The notes beneath the pieces are model-generated. The model had not been told where the DNA came from. It made no database searches and saw nothing but the letters and a program-made list of their open reading frames with translations. From contig CADEGD010000007.1 in assembly GCA_902826795.1 (NCBI GenBank), positions 1-55,919 of the forward strand: a DNA stretch of 55,919 bases, read 5' to 3'. Shown here piece after piece: positions 25,052 to 33,131 of this stretch (position 1 is its first letter; each line of letters begins with the position of its first letter). The position numbers and the translations under genes are program-made. The stretch comes from an uncultured Acidobacteriota bacterium. GTDB lineage: Bacteria > Acidobacteriota > Blastocatellia > Pyrinomonadales > Pyrinomonadaceae.

Positions 25052-27007
25052 GTGTCAAATTCTCACTTTCGAGGCAAGGGTAAACGCTTGAAACCGACCG
25101 ACATAACCGACCCGGAATATTTTCACAAAGTTGTCGACTGCCAGTACGCGTGTCCGGCACACACGCCGGTGCCGGAGTATATTCGCCGCATTGCCGCGGG
25201 TGATTACACCGGCGCTTACATGATCAATTGGGATTCGAACGTTTTCCCGGGCGTTCTCGGGCGTACGTGCGATCGTCCATGTGAGCCGGCTTGCCGTCGC
25301 GGCCGCGTCGAGGAAGAGCCGGTCGCGATCTGCCGCCTTAAACGCGTTGCGGCGGACAATCGAGACAATGTGATCCCGTATATGCCGCAAGGGCCGTTCG
25401 CGCCGAACGGCAAGAAGATCGCGCTGATCGGCGCCGGTCCGGCGTCGCTGACAGTCGCACGCGATCTTGCTCCGCTCGGATACGAGATACATCTCTTCGA
25501 CGAACAGATCAAGGGCGGCGGATTTATGCGCTCGCAGATCCCTGCGTTTCGCCTTCCGGAACAGGTGCTGAACGACGAAGTCGATTACATACTGCGGCTC
25601 GGCATTCACACGCATTTCAAACATTACGTTTCCAGTTTACAAGAAGTGTTGGCGCAGGATTACGATGCGGTTTTCGTCGGCACCGGCGCTCCGCGTGGGC
25701 GTGATCTGCCCGATCTTCCGGGCCGTCAGGAGTGCGACGCGAACATCCACATCGGCATCAACTGGCTCGGCTCGGTCGCTTTCGAACATACCGACAAGAT
25801 CGGCAAACGCGTGATCGTGCTCGGCGGTGGAAATACGGCGATGGACTGTTGCCGTACGGCGCGCCGATTGGGCGGCGACGACGTGAAGGTGATCGTCCGC
25901 TCGCCGTTCGCGACGATGAAGGCCTCGCCGTGGGAAAAAGAAGACGCGATGCACGAAGACATCCCGATCATCGACAACCACGTGCCCAAGTCTTTCGTGT
26001 TCGAAGACCGACTGGAGCGGCAAGCATCCTTGCTTGCCAATGGCGAAGAGCCGAAAGAGCAAGCAGGGATCCTTGCTGCTCCAGTCCTTGTCGGGATGAC
26101 GTTCGAAAAGGTCGAGGCGGTGTTCGATGAGAACGGCAAGCGTAAACTCGTGCCTACCGGTGAGCCGGATGTTTTCTACCCGGCGGACGACGTGCTGATC
26201 GCGGTCGGACAAGAGAATGCTTTCCCGTGGATCGAGCGAGATCTCGGCCTTGAGTTCGACAAGTGGGAGATGCCGGTCGTTGACAAGACGACGTTCCAAT
26301 CGACGAATCCGAAGGTCTTCTTCGGCGGGGATGCGGCGTTCGGCCCCGAGAATGTGATCACCGCCGTCGCCCACGGACATCAAGCGGCAGTCTCGATCGA
26401 CCTGTTTTGCAAGGGCGAGAATCTGCTGACGAACCGCCTGCATCCGAGCGTGAATCTTCATTCAGTGAAAATGGGCATTCACGAATGGGCATACGACAGC
26501 GAGATCGACCACGACAAGCGATACATCGTCCCGCAGGCTGATAAGTCGCTCACGCTCAAGGATCGGAAGAAGGAAGTCGAGCTCGGGTTCGATCCGCTGA
26601 CCGGCTACGAAGAGGCTCAGCGATGTCTGAACTGCGACGTGCAGACGGTCTTTACCGAGGTCAAATGCATAGAGTGTGACGCCTGCGTCGACATCTGCCC
26701 GACGAGCTGCATCACCTTCACGCACAATGGTGAGGAAGACGATCTCCGCTCGCGCACGAAAGTTCCCGCACTCAACCTCACGCAAGACCTCTACGTTTCC
26801 GACGCCCTGCCGCAAACCGCCCGCGTGATGGTCAAAGACGAAGACGTCTGCCTCCACTGCGGCCTCTGCGCCGAACGCTGCCCGACCGCCGCCTGGGATA
26901 TGCAGCAATTCTGGTACAACGTCACCAAAGCCGGCAGCGTGAAATACGGCTCGATGGTCCAGATCACGCGGAATGATAATGGAGCCATGTCAGAACCGCC
27001 AGCGTAA
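25052..27007 (+). CDS. FAD-dependent oxidoreductase with Fe-S clusters (GltD-like, KorAB electron partner candidate)
   Basis: 651 residues, start GTG (no upstream ATG or clear ribosome-binding site). The N-terminus (CQYACPAHTPVPEYI, GRTCDRPCEPACRRG) binds Fe-S as in glutamate synthase small subunits. Then come an FAD fold (IALIGAGPASLTVARDL, about 130), an NAD(P)H fold (VLGGGNTAMDCCRTARRLG, about 255) and a C-terminal pair of [4Fe-4S] motifs (CIECDACVDICP, CLHCGLCAERCP). It probably moves electrons between NAD(P)H and ferredoxin or a 2-oxoacid oxidoreductase; korA and korB lie 8 kb downstream. Residues about 320-345 are encoded by a long palindrome and lie in a less conserved loop. The stop codon lies inside a REP-like hairpin. 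Confidence 0.85.
   Translation: MSNSHFRGKGKRLKPTDITDPEYFHKVVDCQYACPAHTPVPEYIRRIAAGDYTGAYMINWDSNVFPGVLGRTCDRPCEPACRRGRVEEEPVAICRLKRVAADNRDNVIPYMPQGPFAPNGKKIALIGAGPASLTVARDLAPLGYEIHLFDEQIKGGGFMRSQIPAFRLPEQVLNDEVDYILRLGIHTHFKHYVSSLQEVLAQDYDAVFVGTGAPRGRDLPDLPGRQECDANIHIGINWLGSVAFEHTDKIGKRVIVLGGGNTAMDCCRTARRLGGDDVKVIVRSPFATMKASPWEKEDAMHEDIPIIDNHVPKSFVFEDRLERQASLLANGEEPKEQAGILAAPVLVGMTFEKVEAVFDENGKRKLVPTGEPDVFYPADDVLIAVGQENAFPWIERDLGLEFDKWEMPVVDKTTFQSTNPKVFFGGDAAFGPENVITAVAHGHQAAVSIDLFCKGENLLTNRLHPSVNLHSVKMGIHEWAYDSEIDHDKRYIVPQADKSLTLKDRKKEVELGFDPLTGYEEAQRCLNCDVQTVFTEVKCIECDACVDICPTSCITFTHNGEEDDLRSRTKVPALNLTQDLYVSDALPQTARVMVKDEDVCLHCGLCAERCPTAAWDMQQFWYNVTKAGSVKYGSMVQITRNDNGAMSEPPA
26010..26086. repeat. 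Palindromic element inside a coding sequence
   Basis: Arms 26010-26037 and 26059-26086 are reverse complements at 25 of 28 positions, with a 21-base loop. The whole element is translated in frame within the FAD oxidoreductase, giving the peptide RQASLLANGEEPKEQAGI and flanks. The Gln/Ala/Leu-rich content looks unlike the surrounding Rossmann fold. The type resembles palindromes that insert in genes without breaking the frame, as described for Rickettsia. Confidence 0.75.
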
Positions 27008-27015
27008 GCGGGCGG
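26996..27015 (+). repeat. REP-like hairpin covering the stop codon of the FAD oxidoreductase
   Basis: CCGCC ... GGCGG with an inner GC/GC pair and GTAA tetraloop. The TAA stop (27005-27007) lies in the loop region. The last residues of the protein (SEPPA) are thus read from the repeat. Confidence 0.45.
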
Positions 27016-27053
27016 CCCGTTCGCGTGCGGTATAATCACTGAAGGTAAAAGTT

Positions 27054-27284
27054 ATGACGGTACAACAGACAGAGGTAATGGACATGGTCGATCACCTTCC
27101 GATCGACATGAAGCTGGAACTTATCGACCATCTGCTCGAAAGCATTTCTCCGTCTAACGAAGAGATCGACGATGCTTGGATGGAGGAAGTCGAGCGAAGA
27201 ATAGACGAAGTGGAAAGCGGCGAAGTCAAACTCATTCCTCTCGAGGAAGTTCGCGCTCGGCTTGGCAAGCGTTACGGAAAATGA
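27054..27284 (+). CDS. Addiction-module antitoxin (TIGR02574 type)
   Basis: 76 residues. MDMVDHLPIDMKLELIDHLL followed by a highly acidic helix (EEIDDAWMEEVERRIDEVES) and LIPLEEVRARLG is the typical small antitoxin of a RelE/ParE-like module; it would bind and neutralise the toxin and repress the operon. It overlaps the following toxin start by ATGA (27281-27284), so the two were translated in coupled fashion. The toxin has an internal stop, so the antitoxin may now be an orphan. Confidence 0.9.
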   Translation: MTVQQTEVMDMVDHLPIDMKLELIDHLLESISPSNEEIDDAWMEEVERRIDEVESGEVKLIPLEEVRARLGKRYGK

Positions 27285-27580
27285 GCCACTCGATTCACCC
27301 GGAGGCAGAGGCTGAGTTCGAGGCAGCGGCCGAGTTCTATAACGAACGCGAAGAAGGACTGGGCAACGATCTTTACGATGAGGTCTTCGCGGCTATTGAT
27401 CGCATCATTGAGTACCCAAACTCGTGGCCGCGCTACTCGTATCGGACTCGTCGATGCCTGTGCAATCGATTTCCCTAGTCTGTCATTTATCGATACTCAG
27501 AAACGGAAATCACTATCTACGCCGTCGCCCACCAAAGCCGAAAGCCGGGTTATTGGAAGAACCGTTTGTCGTCGGGGTGA
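27281..27580 (+). pseudogene. ParE/RelE-type toxin interrupted by one in-frame stop
   Basis: The frame starts MSHSIHPEAEAEFEAAAEFY and keeps the ParE/RelE pattern, but a TAG at 27476-27478 stops it after 65 residues, exactly where family members have Tyr or Phe in a RFPYSVIYR-like strand. In the same frame beyond the stop, SVIYRYSETEITIYAVAHQS and RKPGYWKNRL match the rest of the toxin perfectly, ending at TGA 27578-27580. A single TAC/TAT-to-TAG change is the simplest explanation; with no other lesions it is recent, or a sequencing error. The truncated form would probably lack activity since the C-terminal strand and catalytic residues are lost. Confidence 0.85.
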
Positions 27581-27663
27581 GATTCAGTGTGGGAACTGGC
27601 CCCGGCAACGCATTACCGAGATTATCAGGACAGGCAAACAGCTTAAGCTGTGCCGCTAGCATT

Positions 27664-28188
27664 ATGAAGTTAAGAACAAAACGGTTCTATCTAATAGGAG
27701 GCTTCACTTTCGCGCTGTTGTGCTCCGTGAACTCTATTTCTGCTCAGACAAACCGTGACGTATGTCGAGTTACGACGCATACGTGGAGCGTCCCGGGAGG
27801 TTACGGCACAGGAATATATGAGATTGGTAAGTTCTCGGTAGACGATTTCGAAGATGGCGCCAAGAGAGAATTTAGGTATGAGACGGATAGGCAATCCTAC
27901 ATTATCGATGTTGCAGTAGAGTATGGCGACTACAAAGATGTTGAGAAAGGAAAGCCAATCCGCATTTTGCTTTCTCTGAGGGCCAGAATTGCCGACGAAA
28001 AGCAAACAGATACAGCAATCCAGCCAGTCGTGGCGGAGGCAACCTACCGTTACAAATTCGGAACCATCGCAGTTGGCAAGAATGTCGTCACCGGAGACGT
28101 TTCGCAGAAGTTCGAACTCACTTGCAGCGATGGCATTTCCAAGGGCGGATTACAGAGAGATGAGAGTGGTCAAAGAAAGCGAATTTAA
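27664..28188 (+). CDS. Small secreted protein of unknown function
   Basis: 174 residues from ATG at 27664. The frame can be read back to 27424, but that part overlaps the toxin remnant, and the signal peptide MKLRTKRFYLIGGFTFALL...ISAQ begins at 27664. The mature protein is beta-rich with two Cys (DVCRVT and LTCSDG) that could form a disulfide. No family was recognised. It is A/T-richer than neighbouring genes, as is typical of mobile accessory DNA. Confidence 0.65.
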   Translation: MKLRTKRFYLIGGFTFALLCSVNSISAQTNRDVCRVTTHTWSVPGGYGTGIYEIGKFSVDDFEDGAKREFRYETDRQSYIIDVAVEYGDYKDVEKGKPIRILLSLRARIADEKQTDTAIQPVVAEATYRYKFGTIAVGKNVVTGDVSQKFELTCSDGISKGGLQRDESGQRKRI

Positions 28189-28218
28189 AGACGGACAATT
28201 GATTAGATAGGTTATTGC

Positions 28219-28578
28219 GTGCCAAACGAAAGAGTATTCAAAATGAGTTTCGCCGGGGTTTATCCGCATTACGTGGCGAAGGCGGAGAAGAAGGGGCGGA
28301 CGAAGGAAGAGGTTGACGAGTGTGTCCGGTGGCTGACGGGATATACGAAGGCCGGGCTTGCGAAGCAGATCGGGAAGCGGACGAGCTTTCGCGAATTCTT
28401 CGAAAAGGCCCCGAAGTTCAATCCGAATGCGTCGTTGATAACGGGAGTTATCTGCGGTTACCGCGTGGAGAATATTGAAGACCCGCTGATGCAAAAGATC
28501 CGTTATCTCGATAAGCTGATCGACGAACTTGCGAAAGGCAAGAAGATGGAGAAGATCTTGCGTAAGCCCGAAGCTTAG
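28219..28578 (+). CDS. DUF2200 family protein
   Basis: 119 residues, start GTG (28219); ATG at 28243 is the other choice, but the family usually has about eight residues before [20 protein letters not shown]. The pattern [16 protein letters not shown] ... [18 protein letters not shown], then a short Lys-rich end, is diagnostic of DUF2200. Function unknown; cytoplasmic. Confidence 0.88.
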   Translation: MPNERVFKMSFAGVYPHYVAKAEKKGRTKEEVDECVRWLTGYTKAGLAKQIGKRTSFREFFEKAPKFNPNASLITGVICGYRVENIEDPLMQKIRYLDKLIDELAKGKKMEKILRKPEA

Positions 28579-28591
28579 CCGAAGCCGCCTG

Positions 28592-29239
28592 ATGAAGCCG
28601 CTCCTTTCGACCATTTCAAACGAACTGGAATCTCTGCTTCGCGAACGCGGAAACCTTCACAGATACTCTTCCGGCGAACAGATCTTTAGCGAAGGCGAAG
28701 AAGCTCTTTTCCTGCCTATTGTTATCGCCGGAAAGGTAAAGATGGTTCACTTTCACGCGACCGGGAAAGAAGTCATCATCGGCATTTTTGGTGAGGGCGA
28801 GATGTTTGCCGTGCCGCCGGTCTTTGACGGTAAAAGCTATCCTTCAACGGCGATCGCGATGGAGGAGACATCGCTGCTGCGGATCGAACGGTCGGAGTTT
28901 CTAAAGCTCATTCGCGAATCGAGCGAGTTGGCGTTTGCCGTGATCGAATGGATGTCCGCGATGCTTAGGGAAAAGACGTCAACGATTCAAAATCTTTCGA
29001 CCGCCTCGCCCGAACATCGCATCGGTACCGTTCTGCTGAAACTGGCGGAAGCTGATAGTTCGATGTTGCCGGTCCGGATATCTTTGCGTCGCGAAGATAT
29101 CGGCCGTATCGCGGGTTTGACGACCGAGACGACGATCCGCGTCGTGCGCCGTCTGGCTGAGAAACGTCTGCTGAGGATAGAGCACGGCAAGATCTTTATA
29201 GACGATCCGGCGCCGCTTCGGCGGTATGTCGGACATTGA
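28592..29239 (+). CDS. Crp/Fnr-type transcription regulator
   Basis: 215 residues from ATG at 28592. A cyclic-nucleotide-binding-like beta-roll (about 20-125) and a winged helix (about 150-210) with EDIGRIAGLTTETTIRVVRR. There is no Cys anywhere, so it cannot hold an Fnr-type Fe-S cluster; it is more like the Dnr/NnrR branch, which senses NO (inference). The recognition helix keeps Glu and Arg in the ETxxR spacing that contacts TGA half-sites. A matching TGAT-N4-ATCA palindrome lies ahead of the NO reductase operon (32318-32331). The gene overlaps the convergent haemoglobin gene by 44 bases. Confidence 0.88.
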   Translation: MKPLLSTISNELESLLRERGNLHRYSSGEQIFSEGEEALFLPIVIAGKVKMVHFHATGKEVIIGIFGEGEMFAVPPVFDGKSYPSTAIAMEETSLLRIERSEFLKLIRESSELAFAVIEWMSAMLREKTSTIQNLSTASPEHRIGTVLLKLAEADSSMLPVRISLRREDIGRIAGLTTETTIRVVRRLAEKRLLRIEHGKIFIDDPAPLRRYVGH

Positions 29240-29633
29240 CGGGCAGAAGACCGAACCCGCCGACATACTCAAGCATCCGGCTTGCGATACTTCTCGCCCG
29301 CAGCTTGATGAATTCCGCTGCCTCGCCGACAAAAAGTTCGTTTACGCAACTTTCAAATATCGCAAGCCAGCGCTCAAAGTGTTCGAAGCGTAAAGGCGTT
29401 TTCATCGCGAGTTCGCCGTGAACCTGAAGCGGGTTCCGGCCGTGGCGGCCGTAGTCGCCTGTGCGAAACAGCATCGTTTCCCAGAAGTCGCCGATGATCG
29501 GTAGATGTTTGTCTAGATCTAGCTTTGCGACATCGGTGAAGATATACCCGATGACGTCGTCACCCATCGCCCGGGCATAAAAATCTCGCATCAAGAGGTC
29601 GATATCTGCACGATTCTCGATATCCTTCTTCAT
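29196..29633 (-). CDS. Group III truncated haemoglobin
   Basis: 145 residues. The globin pattern of group III (P-type) is visible: helix B/E around FYARAMGDDVIGYIF, proximal His at about 72 in LQVHGEL, and RFEHFERWLAIFE with the conserved FxxW. These proteins bind O2 and NO and help detoxify NO. It is the last gene of the cupin-norB-haemoglobin operon (gap to norB 48 bases). Confidence 0.92.
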   Translation of the reverse strand: MKKDIENRADIDLLMRDFYARAMGDDVIGYIFTDVAKLDLDKHLPIIGDFWETMLFRTGDYGRHGRNPLQVHGELAMKTPLRFEHFERWLAIFESCVNELFVGEAAEFIKLRARSIASRMLEYVGGFGLLPVNVRHTAEAAPDRL

Positions 29634-29681
29634 CCTTCCACTCTCCGCAGGTAATGCCGGATCGTCACGATCTTATCGTAC

Positions 29682-31922
29682 CTAAGCCTCTACCGGAACG
29701 ACGTCAGTGACGGGTGCCGGCCCCGACTTGGTAAGCATCAGTCTTAACGAGAACCACACAAATGCTACCGCGCCGATTGCGAATACAGTGTCGCCGAAAA
29801 GACGCATCCACCGGAGCGTCTGCATCAAATCAGTCTGCATGAATTCGGGACTGCGGGCGTACCAGTATCCTTGTGCGACCGACTGATAAGTCTGCAACAG
29901 GCCGATCGGCAGCAGGCTGAAGAGGATCTCCATCAGCATTCCGAGGTTGACCGCCCAAAACGCAAACGATAGCAGTCTTGTGTTCCACTTTCGCACCGGC
30001 TCCATCGCTCGAAGACAGAATAGAAGCAGTGCAAGCCCGAGTGTTCCGTATACGCCGTACAACGCTCCGTGCGCGTGAACCGCGGTCGTGTTGAGCCCTT
30101 GCATGTAATAGAGCGCGATAGGCGGATTGATCATAAATCCGAAAACTCCCGCTCCGACAAGATTCCAAAAAGCGACCGCGACGAAAAAGTAAACTACCCA
30201 TTTGTACTGCGAAAGCCACGGCCGTGCTTTTGAATGGCGGATGTTCTCAAGAGCTTCGTAGCCGACGAAGACCAGTGGCACGATCTCAAGTGCGCTGAAA
30301 ACGGCCCCGAACGCGAGTGCTACAGTCGGCGTTCCAGCGAAGTAGAGATGATGGAGCGTTCCGATAATGCCGCCGCTTAGATAGATCGCGCCGGAAAGCA
30401 GTGCGGCGTACGCGGCATGCTCTGCCTTGATCACTTTGAGTTTGGCGAACAGAAAAGCGATCACAGTCGTTGCAAAAACTTCAAAGAAGCCCTCGACCCA
30501 CAGGTGGACGACCCACCATCTCCAGTATTCGACCACCGTGATATGCGAACGCATGCCCCAAAACAGACCCGGCGCGTAAAAGAATGCGATGCCCGATGTC
30601 GTAAGCAAATAAAGCATGATCAGGGACTTGTTTCCGTTCGCGTTCTTTAACGCCGGGATGGCCGAGCGGGCGATCAGGAACAGCCATAGAAGCAAGCCGA
30701 CGAGGAGTGCCGCTTGCCAAACCCTTCCAAGGTCGACGTATTCGTATCCCTGATGACCGAACCAGAACCATAGATCGCCGGGAAGCATGTGCATCACGCT
30801 CATCCATTGGCCGCCCATCGACCCGAGTACGATAACCAACAGGGCTCCGAAGAGAGCGTCCACTCCAAGCTTCTGGTATTTCGGTTCGTAGCCGCAGATG
30901 TATGGCGCAATGTAGAGGCCCGCGGCAAGCCACGCGGTGGCGATCCAGAAGATGCCGAGCTGCGTATGCCAGGTTCGCGTCACAACGTACGGAAGATAAT
31001 CCTGCAGAGGTATGCCGTAGAATCCGCCGCCCTCGACGCCATAGTGCGCGGTGATGATACCCATGACGATCTGCAGTAGAAAGAGGAGGGAAACGACGAG
31101 GAAATATTTGACGGTCGCTTTCTGCGAGGGCGTCAGCGTACTGCCGATCAGCGGATCAGAATCAGGCGTTTCGTAGACGTGCTCTTCTTTTCGCCAGCCA
31201 GCGTAAAACCAGACCATGGCACCGATGCTGGCGATCAGCAGGATAACGCTGACCCCGGTCCACACGACTGCCGAGCTTGTTGGGACATTACCGACAAGAG
31301 GTTCCGACGGAAAATTGCTTGTGTAGGAGATCGTGTTGTTCGGCCGGTTAGCGGCTGATGCCCACGCCGTCCAGAAGAAGAAAGACGATAGTTTGCGAAG
31401 CTTGGCCCGATCGGCCTGCGCGTTTCGCTGGATAGCGTATTCTTTGCTCCCGTTAGTGAAAACGTCCGAATAGTGCGCGAGATTTGCTTCGAAGGCCCGC
31501 ATCCTAATGGGGTCGACGGTGATAGCGCCCGTGCGTTCGTCGTACGTATTTGTTCGGAGGAGGTTCTGCAGGCGTTGTTTCAATGCAGCTTGCTCTTCGG
31601 ATGGAAGCCTTCCTTTCGAGTACCCTCCGTTCGACCATTCGTCGAGGATGAACAGGGCCTCGCGATGCAGGTAGTCCGCGGTCCAGTCGGGCGCGACATA
31701 ACTGCCGTGTCCCCAGATAGAACCGACCTGCATTCCGCCCATTGCTTGCCAAACGTTTTGCCCGTCGGAGATGTCTTCTGGGCCGATCATGTTTCGTCCA
31801 TCGGTCGTCACGACCGCGCTCGGTATCGGAGGAGCCTGCCTGAATATCTCGGAGCCGATCCATCCAAGAACCGCGAAAGAAGCGAGAAAGATCCCGCAAA
31901 GTGTTATCCAAAGTCTTTTCAT
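29682..31922 (-). CDS. norB: Quinol-dependent nitric oxide reductase (qNor)
   Basis: 746 residues. Fused NorC-like N-terminal part and NorB-like haem-copper subunit (also called NorZ). An N-terminal anchor and periplasmic domain (NVWQAMGGMQVGSIWGHGSY) precede about 12 membrane helices with the haem and FeB ligands: HTQLGIFWIATAWLAA, HLWVEGFFEVFAT, GTLHHLYFAG and VHAHGALYGVYG. It reduces two NO to N2O with electrons from quinol. It overlaps the upstream cupin gene by ATGA. There is no sign of full denitrification genes nearby, so the role is NO detoxification. Confidence 0.95.
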   Translation of the reverse strand: MKRLWITLCGIFLASFAVLGWIGSEIFRQAPPIPSAVVTTDGRNMIGPEDISDGQNVWQAMGGMQVGSIWGHGSYVAPDWTADYLHREALFILDEWSNGGYSKGRLPSEEQAALKQRLQNLLRTNTYDERTGAITVDPIRMRAFEANLAHYSDVFTNGSKEYAIQRNAQADRAKLRKLSSFFFWTAWASAANRPNNTISYTSNFPSEPLVGNVPTSSAVVWTGVSVILLIASIGAMVWFYAGWRKEEHVYETPDSDPLIGSTLTPSQKATVKYFLVVSLLFLLQIVMGIITAHYGVEGGGFYGIPLQDYLPYVVTRTWHTQLGIFWIATAWLAAGLYIAPYICGYEPKYQKLGVDALFGALLVIVLGSMGGQWMSVMHMLPGDLWFWFGHQGYEYVDLGRVWQAALLVGLLLWLFLIARSAIPALKNANGNKSLIMLYLLTTSGIAFFYAPGLFWGMRSHITVVEYWRWWVVHLWVEGFFEVFATTVIAFLFAKLKVIKAEHAAYAALLSGAIYLSGGIIGTLHHLYFAGTPTVALAFGAVFSALEIVPLVFVGYEALENIRHSKARPWLSQYKWVVYFFVAVAFWNLVGAGVFGFMINPPIALYYMQGLNTTAVHAHGALYGVYGTLGLALLLFCLRAMEPVRKWNTRLLSFAFWAVNLGMLMEILFSLLPIGLLQTYQSVAQGYWYARSPEFMQTDLMQTLRWMRLFGDTVFAIGAVAFVWFSLRLMLTKSGPAPVTDVVPVEA

Positions 31923-32254
31923 TGCTCCTCCTCTCCGTAGGGCTTGAACTTGGTTACGAGCAGTCGCATCGAAGTTTTCGCATTCACCGAATGAGGTATA
32001 TCTGCCTCGAGCGTGATCAGCGTTCCAGGAGACAACGTCTGAACCTCATCAAGATCTTCGCCGGCCCTAAAGACGCCGTTCCCTGCAAGACACAGCACCG
32101 AGATGGGCTCACCTGTTTTGTGCTTTGAAAGCAAATCGCCGCCGGCAAGCTCCACAGATACGATCCGTCGACCTAGGCCGTCGAAGAGCTGCGTAAGTTT
32201 CTTTCCTGTGCTGGAATCACCGGCAAGGTTGAGGTCCGCGATGTGTTCGATCAT
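31919..32254 (-). CDS. Cupin-domain protein of the NO operon
   Basis: 111 residues. A single cupin fold is seen in GEPISVLCLAGNGVFRAGED and LSPGTLITLEADIPHSVNAK. The metal-binding histidines are only partly present (one His in HSV, one in KHKTGE). It is the first gene of the operon and overlaps norB by 4 bases (ATGA). Small cupins of this kind are often found with NO and haem-copper genes; its exact job (sensor, metal handling) is not established. Confidence 0.85.
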   Translation of the reverse strand: MIEHIADLNLAGDSSTGKKLTQLFDGLGRRIVSVELAGGDLLSKHKTGEPISVLCLAGNGVFRAGEDLDEVQTLSPGTLITLEADIPHSVNAKTSMRLLVTKFKPYGEEEQ

Positions 32255-32317
32255 TGTCCTAGTTCCTGTCCTTGGTCTTCGTTAGCGTGAGAATAATCTC
32301 GCCGAAGGTGGAAAAAA

Positions 32318-32331
32318 ATGATTGGAATCAT
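32318..32331 (-). promoter_or_regulatory. FNR/Dnr-type operator ahead of the NO operon
   Basis: ATGATTGGAATCAT is a perfect dyad apart from the central two bases and fits TGAT-N4-ATCA of the Crp/Fnr family. Its centre is 70 bases ahead of the cupin start codon. A TATTCT element (minus strand, 32290-32295) would place it near -41.5, the position of an activator site. The regulator at 28592 is the natural candidate. Confidence 0.65.
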
Positions 32332-32507
32332 AAATCTCGCCCGTTGGGTGATCACGCAAAAAGCGACACTCTGTATGAAGAAGCACCACGTACCGTTTTC
32401 GAGTTGCCTCAGCGCTCCGACCTAAACTCTCCGCACGAATAGACATACCTAGAGTGATTTAGTTAAAGTTTAGCCATCCCAACACAACTCCCGTTTTTTG
32501 ATCGCCC

Positions 32508-33131
32508 ATGTCATACAAGATCGTCATCGTAGACTATGGGTCTGGAAATTTGTCTTCCGTAGAGCGGAGCCTCTCGCGGATCGGTGTGGATTTTAAGGTG
32601 TCCGGAAGGCCGGAAGACATTGAGAGCGCCGACAAGCTGATCCTTGCCGGCGTGGGGCACTTTGGGAGTGCGATGCAGTCCTTGAAGGAGCGAAATCTCG
32701 TCGAGCCGCTCGAAAAAGCGGTACTTACAGATAAAAAACCCGTGCTCGGGATCTGTCTCGGTATGGAGCTGATGGCGCAGAGTAGTGAAGAAAGCGACGC
32801 TCCGGGGCTCGGATGGCTGGACGCATCGGTGATCAAGTTTCGAGTGAACGACACGGTAAGATACAAGGTCCCGCACATCGGCTGGAGCCGGGTGACGACG
32901 AAAAAAGAAAGCCGGTTGATGAAGGGCGTCGATGATTCTGCGGAATTTTACTTCCTTCATGCTTATCATCTTGTATTGAGCAACCAGTCAGCCCTGCTGA
33001 GCGAATGCGTACATGAACGCAACTATGCGGCGTCAATCGAAAGCGGGAATATTTTCGGCGTTCAATATCATCCGGAGAAGAGTCGAGAGGCGGGGCTGCA
33101 GCTTTTGAAGAATTTCGTGGAATTACAATGA
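32508..33131 (+). CDS. hisH: HisH-type glutamine amidotransferase (amidino-sugar module)
   Basis: 207 residues. A class I glutaminase with Cys83 (LGICLGMEL), His188 and Glu190 (VQYHPEKS). It frees ammonia from Gln. It overlaps the HisF-like gene by ATGA, which in turn overlaps an N-acetyl sugar amidotransferase: the conserved module for acetamidino-sugars of surface polysaccharides (WbuY/WbuZ/WbuX). A role in histidine synthesis is unlikely since the partner HisF lacks its acid-base residue and no other his gene is nearby. Confidence 0.88.
   Translation: MSYKIVIVDYGSGNLSSVERSLSRIGVDFKVSGRPEDIESADKLILAGVGHFGSAMQSLKERNLVEPLEKAVLTDKKPVLGICLGMELMAQSSEESDAPGLGWLDASVIKFRVNDTVRYKVPHIGWSRVTTKKESRLMKGVDDSAEFYFLHAYHLVLSNQSALLSECVHERNYAASIESGNIFGVQYHPEKSREAGLQLLKNFVELQ

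Noticed and set aside
25637..26461. Antisense ORF of 274 codons within the FAD oxidoreductase
   Set aside because: Composition is Arg/His/Asp-rich, as in shadows of GC-rich genes, and no domain is visible.
27424..27663. Extended N-terminus of the 174-residue secreted protein
   Set aside because: It overlaps the toxin remnant in another frame, and the signal peptide begins at 27664.
27600..27663. Integron-type attC site after the toxin remnant
   Set aside because: Only a short AGCTTAAGCT palindrome is seen; the core sites and the paired arms of attC are not.
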